A stretch of DNA of 36,639 nt. Origin: Aphodoplasma sp045541115 (GTDB taxonomy: Bacteria; Bacillota; Clostridia; UBA1381; UMGS1253). Numbering within the stretch: position 1 is the first letter of the stretch; each line of letters begins with the position of its first letter. The notes under the pieces were generated by a model, which was not told where the DNA came from, did no database searches, and saw only the letters and a list, made by a program, of their open reading frames with translations. The stretch spans positions 1 to 36,639 of the forward strand of contig JAZQIM010000006.1 of the NCBI GenBank assembly GCA_045541115.1, written 5' to 3'. Position numbers and translations under genes: made by a program. Of the stretch, positions 22,561 through 31,119 are shown in pieces.

Positions 22561-23435
22561 TAATATACTTTTTTAAAATCAATCAATGCAGATAAATAAT
22601 CAGCCGAATTTTCTTTATATTCCGAAATCGTCATCCCCATAGTAGACTTAAACAGTCGTGACAGATAACTCTCATCGCCAATCCCAACCATCTCGCCCGC
22701 CTCTTTAAGCGTCATGGCATTGTCTATAATAAGCGATGCAACCTTCTTCATTTTAACAAGATTTACATATGATATTATTGACATATTGTTTTTTCGTTTG
22801 AAGACCTGATTTAAGTAATTCGCATTCTTCCCTATACATTCAGATATATCGGCAAGACAAATTTTCTGCCCGATATGATTTTCTATATATTTTTTTACTC
22901 TGCTGTCTAAAATGTCGGCAGATGCACTCGTTTTAGCATTTTTACTTTCCTGTGACACCCTTGCAATATCACACAAAAGCTGCATGACGAGCGATGCGCA
23001 TTTATATCTGCTTATGCTGTCCGTTTTTTGATTTTCCCGTATTATATTGTTAAGCGTCGACAAAAGAAACTTCGTCTGATGACAATTAGCAAGATGTATC
23101 GGAACACACATCGACTCGGGCGCTAATTTCTCCGGAATATCGATTGCGACATACGAATCTGCATCAATCATCGCAGAAACGGTGTAGTGTATATGTGCCT
23201 GATTTTCAAGAGATGTCAGTTTGAACTTATATTTATGCGGTAAAACAAGGAAGCTTTTTTCTTCGACAAGAATCTTTTCTCCCATAATTTCTAAGGATAG
23301 CGCACCGGTCTCAACATACGCTATTTCAATATTAGGAAGCATCTCTCTAAAATTCACCTGATAGTTCGGGCATGAATATACATGCGCAAATATTGTTTCC
23401 GGTATTGTATTTATATTTATAATATTATATAGCAT
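22560..23435 (-). CDS. AraC family transcriptional regulator
   Basis: A 291-residue regulator. The N-terminal cupin-like sensing domain (residues about 20-100) includes FREMLPNIEIAYVETG. The C-terminal pair of helix-turn-helix motifs (about 185-285) includes ICLADISECIGKNANYLNQVFKRKN and LKEAGEMVGIGDESYLSRLFKSTMGMTISEY, the AraC signature. Such proteins usually sense a sugar or metabolite. Neighbours are the convergent NagB-like gene and the symporter gene that ends downstream of its own terminator, so either may be a target; that is inference. ATG at 23435 has AGGGGAA about 13 nt upstream. Confidence 0.92.
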   Translation of the reverse strand: MLYNIININTIPETIFAHVYSCPNYQVNFREMLPNIEIAYVETGALSLEIMGEKILVEEKSFLVLPHKYKFKLTSLENQAHIHYTVSAMIDADSYVAIDIPEKLAPESMCVPIHLANCHQTKFLLSTLNNIIRENQKTDSISRYKCASLVMQLLCDIARVSQESKNAKTSASADILDSRVKKYIENHIGQKICLADISECIGKNANYLNQVFKRKNNMSIISYVNLVKMKKVASLIIDNAMTLKEAGEMVGIGDESYLSRLFKSTMGMTISEYKENSADYLSALIDFKKVY

Positions 23436-23463
23436 ATATGCTCACTTCCCCTCTGTGTTTAGA

Positions 23464-23492
23464 ATTTTATCACATTATCAAAGCAAAAGCAA
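23464..23492 (-). promoter_or_regulatory. Promoter of the AraC gene
   Basis: Minus strand: TTGCTT (23487-23492), 17-nt spacer ending TGTGA, TAAAAT (23464-23469). Confidence 0.65.
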
Positions 23493-23493
23493 T

Positions 23494-23531
23494 AAAAAAG
23501 CACTAATGACTCATGCGCCATTAGTGCTTTT
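23494..23531 (-). terminator. Terminator of the symporter gene
   Basis: Stem AAAAGCACTAATG/CATTAGTGCTTTT, loop 10, followed on the minus strand by TTTATT; 11 nt past the stop. It nearly abuts the AraC promoter. Confidence 0.88.
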
Positions 23532-23541
23532 AAAACTTTAA

Positions 23542-25077
23542 TTAGTCATCTATTGAATTGTCTGTAGCCTTTTCATAAATCGCTACAACCTCATCTGAAG
23601 GCTTTTTATCAATAAGTGTTACAATTATCGCTGCAGCCATACCAAGTATGAAGCCAGGAATAATTTCGTAGATTCCTGTTAATGCAGTAAGTGCAACACC
23701 GCCGCTGACAGGCAGCCAGAGCCATAGCATATCAACTAAAGCACCAACAACGATACCTGCAACTGCGCCTTTGTATGTAAAGCGTTTCCAGAAGACCGAT
23801 AACAATACTGCAGGACCAAATGCCGCACCAAATATTCCCCATGCATTCGAAACGAGATCCATGATCGCCTGAGCCGCATCACCCTCACTGCTTGCAATAA
23901 AGTATGCAACAACCGCTATAATCAAAACGATTATACGGCTTACCCAAAGCATTTCTTTATTCGATGCATTTTTTCTGATAATCGGCTTATATAAGTCACT
24001 TGCAAATGAAGAAGCCGCAACTAATAGCTGTGAATCTGCTGTTGACATTGACGCCGCAATTATTGCCGCAAGCAAAAGGCCTGCTATAAATGCGGGGAAT
24101 ACGTCACGAGCTAACTCTACAAAAATCAATGACTGCTGACCGTTTGCAAGCAGTACTGCTGAAAGGTCTGTGCCGTTCGAATACACAAACACTCTTCCAA
24201 AATATGCAATTACGATTGTAGCTGCCAAAGAAAGTACAACCCAGATAATTGCAACTGTAGCTGATTTTTTAACCATTGACGGTTTCTCAATCGCCATAAA
24301 TCTTACGATAATATGTGGCATACCAAAATAGCCAAGTCCCCAGCCTAGTCCTGATAAAATATCCTTCCAGCTCGCATTAAGGAAATTTGCTACAAATTCA
24401 AACTCTTCCCCATTTGGCCCTGCATATACTGTTGTAAGAGCTGCCGGATCAAGTTCTTTTGTAAAGCCTACAACAATTGGCACAATTAAAAGTGCACCAA
24501 GCATCAAAAGTCCCTGAAAAAAGTCTGTCCAGCAAACTGCCTTAAATCCACCAAGGAAAGTATATACAACAACAATCGCTGCAAAAATAAGCATCGCATC
24601 AGTTCTCGTAAGATCAGGAACAAGTGTTGTAAATACATCTGCACCTGCAACAAATGCAGAAGCAACGTAAATCGTAAAACAAACTAAAAATACTACTGCG
24701 CAAATAATACTTACCGTATGGCTTTTTGAAAGAAAACGGTTTGAAAGGTACTGCGGAAGAGTAATCGCATCTCCCGAAGCCTTGGAAAATTTGCGAAGTC
24801 TTTTCGCTACCAATATCCAGTTGGCAGCTGTACCAATCGCAAGACCAATGCCTATCCATGCCTGTCCAAAGCCAAAAGCCAATATGCTTCCGGGCAGTCC
24901 CATCAAAAGCCACGCGCTCATATCAGAAGCCTGTGCACTCATTGCAGTTACCCACGGGCCCATTGATCTGCCGCCCAAAAAATAATCCTTTTCTGTTGCA
25001 CTTTTTGACTTGAAGAAAAACACAATACCTATGGCAATCATCGCCACAAAATAAAGTGCAAATGCTAAAATATCCAT
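23542..25077 (-). CDS. putP: Sodium/proline-type symporter (SSS family, PutP-like)
   Basis: A 511-residue membrane protein of the sodium:solute symporter family, about 13 transmembrane segments. Marks: DYFLGGRSMGPWVTAMSAQASDMSAWLLMGLPG near residues 30-63 (the PutP-type SAxASDMSxWL block), LGGFKAVCWTDFFQG and the later ISASMSTADSQLLV-type block (AAIIAASMSTADSQLLVAASSFASD), which holds Na+-binding Ser/Thr residues. The match is best to Na+/proline carriers; another small amino or organic acid is possible. GGGGA lies 7 nt before ATG 25077. It has its own promoter, which overlaps the end of the upstream RluA gene. Confidence 0.9.
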   Translation of the reverse strand: MDILAFALYFVAMIAIGIVFFFKSKSATEKDYFLGGRSMGPWVTAMSAQASDMSAWLLMGLPGSILAFGFGQAWIGIGLAIGTAANWILVAKRLRKFSKASGDAITLPQYLSNRFLSKSHTVSIICAVVFLVCFTIYVASAFVAGADVFTTLVPDLTRTDAMLIFAAIVVVYTFLGGFKAVCWTDFFQGLLMLGALLIVPIVVGFTKELDPAALTTVYAGPNGEEFEFVANFLNASWKDILSGLGWGLGYFGMPHIIVRFMAIEKPSMVKKSATVAIIWVVLSLAATIVIAYFGRVFVYSNGTDLSAVLLANGQQSLIFVELARDVFPAFIAGLLLAAIIAASMSTADSQLLVAASSFASDLYKPIIRKNASNKEMLWVSRIIVLIIAVVAYFIASSEGDAAQAIMDLVSNAWGIFGAAFGPAVLLSVFWKRFTYKGAVAGIVVGALVDMLWLWLPVSGGVALTALTGIYEIIPGFILGMAAAIIVTLIDKKPSDEVVAIYEKATDNSIDD

Positions 25078-25117
25078 TCTTCATTCCCCTTTTCATATAA
25101 ATTTCTATATCTTTTAC

Positions 25118-25146
25118 ATTGTACCACAAAAAAACAAAAATGGCAA
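25118..25146 (-). promoter_or_regulatory. Promoter of the symporter gene
   Basis: Minus strand: TTGCCA (25141-25146), 17-nt T-rich spacer ending TGTGG, TACAAT (25118-25123). It is only 2 nt past the RluA stop codon. Confidence 0.7.
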
Positions 25147-25147
25147 T

Positions 25148-26041
25148 TTAAAAATTTAAATTCTCACTATATTTTACCAGATTTACAATATCATCAGGCA
25201 AAGGAGCTTCTATTTGAAGCAATTCACCCGACATAGGATGCCTGAAACAGATTTTTCTGCAATGCAACCTGGTAGCCTCACCAGACTGCTTTGCCCCATA
25301 TAATTCATCTCCATATATGGGTGTGCCAATGTGGCTCATATGAACCCTGATTTGATGTGTTCTGCCCGTTTTTGGGAAGAGCCTCACAAGAGTAAGTCCA
25401 TCTTTTGACATTATCGTCTCATATTCCGTTATTGCTTCTTCTCCATCAGGAGCAACACACCTTATTATAATGCTTTCCCGCTCCCTCTTTATAGGTGCAG
25501 ATATTTTCCCTGACGGCTTATCCATAACTCCATTTACAACTGCAACATATTCTTTTAGAATTTCTGCATTTTTCATGCTCCTTGACAGCATCATCGCCGA
25601 GAGCGGATTCTTTGCCACAAGCACAACGCCGGATGTGTCTTTATCGAGCCGTGTAATCGCGCGGAAAGTAAAGTTCATTTTCGAATAATAATGCATAAGC
25701 CCATTGGCAAGAGTATCTTCATAATGATTAAGCGACGGATGTGTTGGCATTTTTCTCGGCTTATTTATCGCGATAATATCTTCATCTTCATAAAGGATTT
25801 CAAAGTGAATATCACTTTCGGGAATATCCGACCTTTTGTCAAATACCGAAACAATCAGTTGCTGCCCCTCTTTAACTTTTTCATTGACAAAAACACGCTT
25901 TCCACCTAGCATTATGCCTTTATCACTCTTTTTAAGGCTACTTATTATACCATCAGACAATCCTATTAAATTTTTTAAAATATACTTTACCTCTTTATTA
26001 TCAAGAGTTGAGTTTATACTTACTTTTATTATCTTATCCAT
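25148..26041 (-). CDS. RluA family pseudouridine synthase
   Basis: Converts uridines in rRNA or tRNA to pseudouridine. It has 297 residues: an N-terminal S4-like region (about 10-70) and the catalytic domain with the signature AITRLDKDTSGVVLVAKN near 125-143 (catalytic Asp in RLDKDTSG). PKTGRTHQIRVHMSHIGTPIYGDELYG near 215-243 is the second conserved block. Which of RluA, RluC or RluD it equals is not clear. The ATG at 26041 has only a weak binding site. Confidence 0.92.
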   Translation of the reverse strand: MDKIIKVSINSTLDNKEVKYILKNLIGLSDGIISSLKKSDKGIMLGGKRVFVNEKVKEGQQLIVSVFDKRSDIPESDIHFEILYEDEDIIAINKPRKMPTHPSLNHYEDTLANGLMHYYSKMNFTFRAITRLDKDTSGVVLVAKNPLSAMMLSRSMKNAEILKEYVAVVNGVMDKPSGKISAPIKRERESIIIRCVAPDGEEAITEYETIMSKDGLTLVRLFPKTGRTHQIRVHMSHIGTPIYGDELYGAKQSGEATRLHCRKICFRHPMSGELLQIEAPLPDDIVNLVKYSENLNF

Positions 26042-26131
26042 TTTAAATCAATCAGCATAAACAAAGCACGGTCTTGCATGAATATATCTTCGCCATCACC
26101 GGCTTCTTATCAAAAAACAGTTTACTATCGA

Positions 26132-26169
26132 AAGCTCGATATGTCACCTTGCGGTAACACATCGAGCTT
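26132..26169 (-). terminator. Hairpin after the FucU gene, probable terminator
   Basis: Arms 26132-26148 and 26153-26169 form 17 pairs around loop TTGC. Two positions are A/C mismatches on the plus strand but G-U pairs in minus RNA, so the structure belongs to the minus-strand transcript of FucU (stop 10 nt upstream). The T run after it is short (TTTCG). Confidence 0.7.
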
Positions 26170-26178
26170 ATGTACATA

Positions 26179-26619
26179 TTATTCTACCACAACGCCTTTT
26201 TGAAGCATAATATTTGCATAAATTGCAGTTTCACCCGTTGCAATAATCGCGTATGCTTTTTTTGCTCTTTCATAAAATTCAAAACGTTCAACTTCTGCAA
26301 AAGCTTTTTCGCCTCTGTCATCAGCATCGGAAACAATCTTTTTGTATACGTCCCAGATAGGTGTTTTTGCATTATCTCCCGGCATAACCTGCATAAGTGA
26401 TACCGGATTTTCTACATATGTATCGAGCGGAAAAACCTTTAATATTGCCTCAAGCAGTTCTGGCACACCGTGTCCGTCAGCACGAATAACAATTGCATCC
26501 TTTCCCATTGTTTCAGCAGGAAAGTTTCCGTCTGCAATTACAATTGTGTCGCTATGTCCCATCTCGCATAAAACTTTTAAAAGTTCCGGTGAAAGGATAC
26601 TTGGAATTCCTTTAAGCAT
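26179..26619 (-). CDS. fucU: RbsD/FucU family sugar mutarotase (FucU type)
   Basis: A 146-residue cytosolic mutarotase that speeds anomer exchange of L-fucose or a related sugar. It starts MLKGIPSILSPELLKVLCEMGHSD; GHSD and IVIADGNFPAE hold the conserved His/Asp. RADGHGVPELLEAILKVFPLD and a C-terminal YANIMLQKGVV are FucU-like. No fucose isomerase, kinase or transporter is nearby, so the sugar is uncertain. AAGGAG lies 9 nt before ATG 26619. It has its own promoter, overlapped by a palindrome. Confidence 0.92.
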   Translation of the reverse strand: MLKGIPSILSPELLKVLCEMGHSDTIVIADGNFPAETMGKDAIVIRADGHGVPELLEAILKVFPLDTYVENPVSLMQVMPGDNAKTPIWDVYKKIVSDADDRGEKAFAEVERFEFYERAKKAYAIIATGETAIYANIMLQKGVVVE

Positions 26620-26672
26620 ATTTCATATCTCCTTTTTAATATATTTACCTGCCCTCTTATGAAGGCACTCTC

Positions 26673-26688
26673 TATACTTGAAAGTATA
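26673..26688. promoter_or_regulatory. Operator candidate over the fucU -10 box
   Basis: Palindrome TATACTT-GA-AAGTATA whose right arm is the complement of the -10 hexamer TATACT; a repressor bound here would stop initiation. Confidence 0.45.
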
Positions 26689-26711
26689 ACATAATTTATT
26701 TTAAATTGCAA
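26683..26711 (-). promoter_or_regulatory. Promoter of fucU
   Basis: Minus strand: TTGCAA (26706-26711), 17-nt spacer ending TATGT, TATACT (26683-26688). Confidence 0.7.
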
Positions 26712-26712
26712 C

Positions 26713-26742
26713 AAAAAACCCGACGCAAGGTGCGTCGGGTTT
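26713..26742 (-). terminator. Terminator of gdhA
   Basis: 12-bp stem AAACCCGACGCA/TGCGTCGGGTTT, 3-nt loop, then TTTTTTG on the minus strand; 14 nt past the stop. Confidence 0.93.
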
Positions 26743-26756
26743 AAGTTTTATTTTAA

Positions 26757-28100
26757 TTAGCAAATTCCCTGAGCCATCATAGCTTCAGCAATCTTTTTAA
26801 ATCCTGCAATATTAGCACCTGCTACAAGATTATAACCAAGGCCATATTCTTCAGATGCAGCAGCAGCACTGTCATGAATGTTTACCATGATTTTTTCGAG
26901 CTGCTCATAAACCTGCTCAGCTGAGAAAACTGTATGACCGGCATTTTGACCCATCTCGATACATGAGCAAGCAACACCGCCTGCATTTGCAGCTTTTGAA
27001 GGTCCAATCACAACGCCGTTTGATGCAAGATATGCCATAGCTTCATTTGTTGTAGGCATGTTTGAACCTTCGCAAAGGAACTTACAGCCATTCTTAACCA
27101 TAGCTTCTGCTTCTTTAATTGTGATTTCATTTTGTGTTGCGCAAGGAATGTATAAGTCAGCTTTTACACCCCACGGTTTTTCGCCGGCGAAGAATTTAGC
27201 ACCCTTGAATTTCTCTGCATAAGGTGCACAGATGTTTTTACCTGAAGCACGAAGCTCTAACAAGTAATCTTCCTTCTCTCCTGCGCTGATACCATCAGGA
27301 TCATATATGTAACCATCAGGACCCGAAATTGTAACAACCTTAGCACCGAGCTGATTAAGCTTTCTTACTGTACCCCATGATACGTTACCAAAGCCTGAAA
27401 CAACAACTTCCTTACCCTTAAGATCCTGACCAAAGTGAGCAAGCATCTCTCTTGCAAAGAATACGATACCGTATCCTGTTGCTTCTGTTCTTCCGTATAA
27501 GCCGCCGTTGTGTGTTCCTTTACCTGTAAGAACGCCTTCGTATACGTTTTTAATCTTCTTATACTGACCAAACATGTAGCCGATTTCTCTTGCGCCAACG
27601 CCAAGGTCACCTGCAGGCACGTCTGTTTCAGCACCAATATGACGGAAAAGCTCTGTCATAAAGCTCTGGCAGAATCTCATGATTTCGCCATCGCTCTTGC
27701 CTGTCGGATCGAAGTCAGCTCCACCTTTACCGCCGCCAATCGGCAAGCCTGTTAAGCTGTTTTTAAATATCTGCTCAAATCCTAAAAACTTTATAATTCC
27801 CGAATATACGTTAGGTGCAAATCTAAGACCACCCTTGTACGGTCCTATTGCACTGTTAAACTGGATTCTGTATCCACGATTAACCTGAACCTTGCCATTG
27901 TCATCAACCCACGGAACTCTGAAAAATATTTGTCTTTCAGGCTCAACTATTCTCTCAAGCAAACCTGCTTTTTCATACTGCGGGTTTTTATCGAGAACAG
28001 GCTCGATTGACTCCAAAACCTCTGTAACAGCCTGAATAAATTCCGGCTCATTTGAATTTTTTCTCTTAAGTTCTTCTAATACGTTTTCTACATATGACAT
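26757..28100 (-). CDS. gdhA: NADP-specific glutamate dehydrogenase
   Basis: Makes glutamate from 2-oxoglutarate and ammonia (or the reverse). It has 447 residues, the length of the hexameric class I enzyme. Substrate-binding domain: QFNSAIGPYKGGLRFAPNV, then LTGLPIGGGKGGADFDP with the catalytic Lys, and GVGAREIGYMFGQYKK. NAD(P) fold: VVSGFGNVSWGTVRKL, then ANAGGVACSCIEMGQNAG. Start chosen at ATG 28100 (MSYVENVLEEL), which has AAAGGTG upstream and the usual N-terminus; a 21-codon upstream extension of the frame is not supported. Confidence 0.96.
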   Translation of the reverse strand: MSYVENVLEELKRKNSNEPEFIQAVTEVLESIEPVLDKNPQYEKAGLLERIVEPERQIFFRVPWVDDNGKVQVNRGYRIQFNSAIGPYKGGLRFAPNVYSGIIKFLGFEQIFKNSLTGLPIGGGKGGADFDPTGKSDGEIMRFCQSFMTELFRHIGAETDVPAGDLGVGAREIGYMFGQYKKIKNVYEGVLTGKGTHNGGLYGRTEATGYGIVFFAREMLAHFGQDLKGKEVVVSGFGNVSWGTVRKLNQLGAKVVTISGPDGYIYDPDGISAGEKEDYLLELRASGKNICAPYAEKFKGAKFFAGEKPWGVKADLYIPCATQNEITIKEAEAMVKNGCKFLCEGSNMPTTNEAMAYLASNGVVIGPSKAANAGGVACSCIEMGQNAGHTVFSAEQVYEQLEKIMVNIHDSAAAASEEYGLGYNLVAGANIAGFKKIAEAMMAQGIC

Positions 28101-28232
28101 GTAAAACAACACCTTTCCATGATAGAATAAAATTATAATATCACAATCGACAAAAAATTGCAATATTTTCTTTAAAAAAACACAATTTGATAAATTTTCT
28201 TAACGATATCTATCATATATAATAATAAAACT

Positions 28233-28439
28233 CTATTTCTTTTTCTTCTCTACCTTTATTTTTTTGCCATCGGGTGTTTTTATATATGTGTTTGATAAAA
28301 CACCTGTAAGTGATGCACGAAATGCGGCAATATATTCATCTCTTAATACTTTTTGCTCCGCCTTTTCTTCTTCTGTAAGACCACCCTGCTTTGATTTTCT
28401 TGCAAGCTCATTTATTCTTTCAATTTTTGCCTGTTCCAT
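28233..28439 (-). CDS. DUF896 (YnzC) family protein
   Basis: A 68-residue small helical protein of the YnzC/DUF896 family: MEQAKIERINELARKSKQGGLTEEEKAEQKVLRDEYIAAFR is an almost complete family signature, forming a two-helix bundle. In Bacillus the family is linked with SOS/cell-cycle genes, but molecular function is not known. The tail is Lys-rich (VEKKKK). AAAGGATA precedes ATG 28439, and a promoter candidate lies upstream. It lies 132 nt before gdhA. Confidence 0.9.
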   Translation of the reverse strand: MEQAKIERINELARKSKQGGLTEEEKAEQKVLRDEYIAAFRASLTGVLSNTYIKTPDGKKIKVEKKKK

Positions 28440-28487
28440 ATCTGTATCCTTTCGTATATCTGTTTACAGTTTATTTTTCCAAAAATT

Positions 28488-28516
28488 ATTTTACCACAGC
28501 TTTTTGTCTTTTTCAA
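28488..28516 (-). promoter_or_regulatory. Promoter of the DUF896 gene
   Basis: Minus strand: TTGAAA (28511-28516), 17-nt spacer ending TGTGG, TAAAAT (28488-28493). Confidence 0.65.
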
Positions 28517-28663
28517 TTATTATAATAAATAATTTCATAGCAAAACAATACATGTAACACAAAATATAAAAGCGACATATATTTATCGTGAGGTAAAATA
28601 TCACATTGATATCTATATGTATTATAACGAAAAAACATTATAGAAAGGTTGTGTCGAAATGAT

Positions 28664-28906
28664 ATGAACAAAAAATACATTTCTCTTGACGGCCTGAGTA
28701 TAGGGCAAAACTGTCGGATATTAAGGCTCGCTGCTGTTGGCTCGCAAAGGCGGCGTATGCTTGACCTCGGTCTTGTGAGCGGCACAAGAGTAGAGATGGT
28801 TCACGAAAGCCCGTCAGGCGATATATCTGCTTATTTGGTAAGAGGTAGCGTCATCGCACTTCGTAGCGAAGATGCCTCACAAATATTGGTCGAATTATGT
28901 AAATAA
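28664..28906 (+). CDS. feoA: Ferrous iron transport protein A
   Basis: An 80-residue SH3-like protein that regulates FeoB at the membrane. SLDGLSIGQNCRILRL, then SQRRRMLDLGLVSGTRVEMVHES and SVIALRSEDASQILVEL match FeoA. The start at ATG 28664 follows AGAAAGG by 15 nt, longer than ideal; TTG 28649 lies too close to it. It is 32 nt before feoB, so one operon. No clear Fur or DtxR box was found; a weak ATCACA-N17-TATAAC promoter may lie near 28597-28625. Confidence 0.92.
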   Translation: MNKKYISLDGLSIGQNCRILRLAAVGSQRRRMLDLGLVSGTRVEMVHESPSGDISAYLVRGSVIALRSEDASQILVELCK

Positions 28907-28938
28907 TACATTAAAATAATTTAAAAGGAGGCAAGCAA

Positions 28939-31077
28939 ATGGATAAACAGCATGACACAAAAAAGCTTGCTCATCGCAGACAAAAAAACACAAAAAACAT
29001 TGCGTTGCCCGAAAAAACAGTCGGGCTTGCCGGAAATCCAAACGTCGGAAAAAGCACAGTTTTTAACGCACTTACGGGCCTTAATCAGCACACAGGAAAC
29101 TGGCCCGGAAAGACCGTCAGCAACGCTCGCGGTCAATATACATACAACAATACAAACTACACTCTAATAGATATGCCCGGCACATACTCGATTTTAGCAA
29201 GCTCTGTTGAAGAACAGGTTGCACGCGACTATATATGTTTCGGCGATGCAGATATGATATGCATCGTAGCAGACGCAACCTGTCTTGAGAGAAATCTCAA
29301 TCTCGTTTTGCAAATACTTGAAATTACGCCAAATGCCGTATTATGCGTAAACCTTGTTGACGAAGCAAAGAAAAAGAAAATAAATGTGAATTTAAAAAAG
29401 CTCTCACAGATGCTTGGCATCGATGTCGTCGGCACAAGCGCAAGAAGCAATTCGGGTCTTGATAATCTGTGCGCGTCAATACAGAGAGCTTGCGCATCAA
29501 AAAACGACAGTGTGCGCGAAATAGTATATGATGACGTTATTGAAAAATCCAGCGACATAATTATAGACGACGTAAGGCGGATTACGAATGGACATATAAG
29601 CGCAAAGTGGCTTTCACTTCGTCTGCTTGAGGGAGATGAAAGCTTTATAAACTCATTAAATGAATTTTTAGGCTATAATATATTTGATGATAAGAGCTTT
29701 TCATCAAACTATAATATCGCAAAAGATTTTCTTCTTGATAATAACATAGACAATGAAATTTTTCGCGATCTGATAGTATCAAAAATAGTGTATGAAAGCG
29801 AAAAAATATATAAAAGCTGCGTTATAGCAAGCGAGTCATGTAACGCGCGCGACAGACGCATCGATAACATACTTACATCGAAAAAAACCGGCATACCAAT
29901 AATGATTTTAATGATGTTTTTTATATTCTGGCTGACAATATCGGGCGCAAATTATCCTTCAAAGCTTATTTCTAACTTTCTTTTCAGCCTTGAAGATAAG
30001 CTTCGCTTTTGCCTGTCTTTTGCTCCGCCGTATATAATCTCCATGCTTGTAGACGGAGTATACAGAGTCCTCTCATGGGTCGTGTCGGTAATGCTTCCGC
30101 CAATGGCAATCTTTTTTCCGCTCTTTACTATTCTCGAAGACCTCGGCTATTTGCCTCGAATCGCATTTAATTTAGATAAATACTTTAAAAAAGCAAACAC
30201 ACACGGAAAGCAGGCGCTCACAATGTGTATGGGGTTTGGCTGTAACGCCTGCGGCGTAACGGGCTGTCGAATCATAGATTCACCGCGCGAAAGACTCATC
30301 GCAATACTCACAAACAGCTTCGTTCCATGTAATGGCAAATTTCCGACACTTATATCAATAATCACAATGTTTTTTGCGCTCACTCTTACAAACACTTTCG
30401 CGTCATCTATAATATCTACTCTCATCTTGACATCTGTAATAGTTCTTGGTATTATGATGACATTTTTCATATCACGCCTTCTTTCAACGACAATTTTAAA
30501 AGGCACGCCTTCGTCATTTGCCCTTGAACTTCCGCCATATCGCATGCCACAGTTTGGCAAGGTAATAGTGCGCTCCGTATTTGACAGAACTCTCTTTGTT
30601 CTTGGACGCGCCGTTTGCACTGCCGCTCCGGCAGGTCTTATAATATGGCTTTTGGCAAATGTGCATATTGCCAATATGAGCATACTGTCGTATATAAACA
30701 ATTTTTTAGATCCGTTTGCGCGCATTATAGGTCTTGACGGCGTAATATTAACCGCATTTATTTTGGGACTTCCGGCAAATGAAATCGTTATGCCAATCAT
30801 AATAATGAGTTACATGGCGACAGGAAAAATAACTGATATGGGCTCTCTTACGGAGCTATACAGTCTACTTATTGCAAATGGCTGGACATATCTTACCGCT
30901 ATATGCACGATGATATTTTCTCTTATGCATTGGCCATGTGCAACGACATGTATTACAATTTACAAAGAAACACGCTCGCTTAAATGGAGCGTGGCAGCAT
31001 TTATGATTCCCACTCTTTGCGGCATTGTTATATGCTTTATGGTAACATCTGTAACGCATCTTTTCATGCTTATATAG
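28939..31077 (+). CDS. feoB: Ferrous iron transport protein B (GTPase-permease)
   Basis: Membrane Fe2+ transporter with an N-terminal G domain. It has 712 residues. G1 is GNPNVGKST (32-40), G3 is DMPGTYS, G4 is CVNLVDEAKKKK, in place of the usual NxxD, and G5 is TSARSNSGL. The membrane part has two Gate domains; GFGCNACGVTGCRIIDS is the core Cys block and LPPYRMPQ the linker. Binding site AAAAGGAGG precedes ATG. No FeoC was found. A terminator shared with the convergent pseudouridine synthase gene follows. Confidence 0.97.
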   Translation: MDKQHDTKKLAHRRQKNTKNIALPEKTVGLAGNPNVGKSTVFNALTGLNQHTGNWPGKTVSNARGQYTYNNTNYTLIDMPGTYSILASSVEEQVARDYICFGDADMICIVADATCLERNLNLVLQILEITPNAVLCVNLVDEAKKKKINVNLKKLSQMLGIDVVGTSARSNSGLDNLCASIQRACASKNDSVREIVYDDVIEKSSDIIIDDVRRITNGHISAKWLSLRLLEGDESFINSLNEFLGYNIFDDKSFSSNYNIAKDFLLDNNIDNEIFRDLIVSKIVYESEKIYKSCVIASESCNARDRRIDNILTSKKTGIPIMILMMFFIFWLTISGANYPSKLISNFLFSLEDKLRFCLSFAPPYIISMLVDGVYRVLSWVVSVMLPPMAIFFPLFTILEDLGYLPRIAFNLDKYFKKANTHGKQALTMCMGFGCNACGVTGCRIIDSPRERLIAILTNSFVPCNGKFPTLISIITMFFALTLTNTFASSIISTLILTSVIVLGIMMTFFISRLLSTTILKGTPSSFALELPPYRMPQFGKVIVRSVFDRTLFVLGRAVCTAAPAGLIIWLLANVHIANMSILSYINNFLDPFARIIGLDGVILTAFILGLPANEIVMPIIIMSYMATGKITDMGSLTELYSLLIANGWTYLTAICTMIFSLMHWPCATTCITIYKETRSLKWSVAAFMIPTLCGIVICFMVTSVTHLFMLI

Positions 31078-31079
31078 CC

Positions 31080-31119
31080 AAAAAGTCCAAAGCTATTAAA
31101 TTAGCCTTGGACTTTTTTT
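31080..31119. terminator. Bidirectional terminator after feoB
   Basis: Stem AAAAAGTCCAA-GCT/AGC-TTGGACTTTTT with one A/C mismatch on the plus strand that is a G-U pair in minus RNA. T7 lies on the plus side. It overlaps the stop codon of the convergent gene (31118-31120). Confidence 0.88.

Noticed and set aside
30147..30800. Minus-strand open frame (217 codons) opposite feoB
   Set aside because: feoB is unambiguous on the plus strand; this frame has no family motif.
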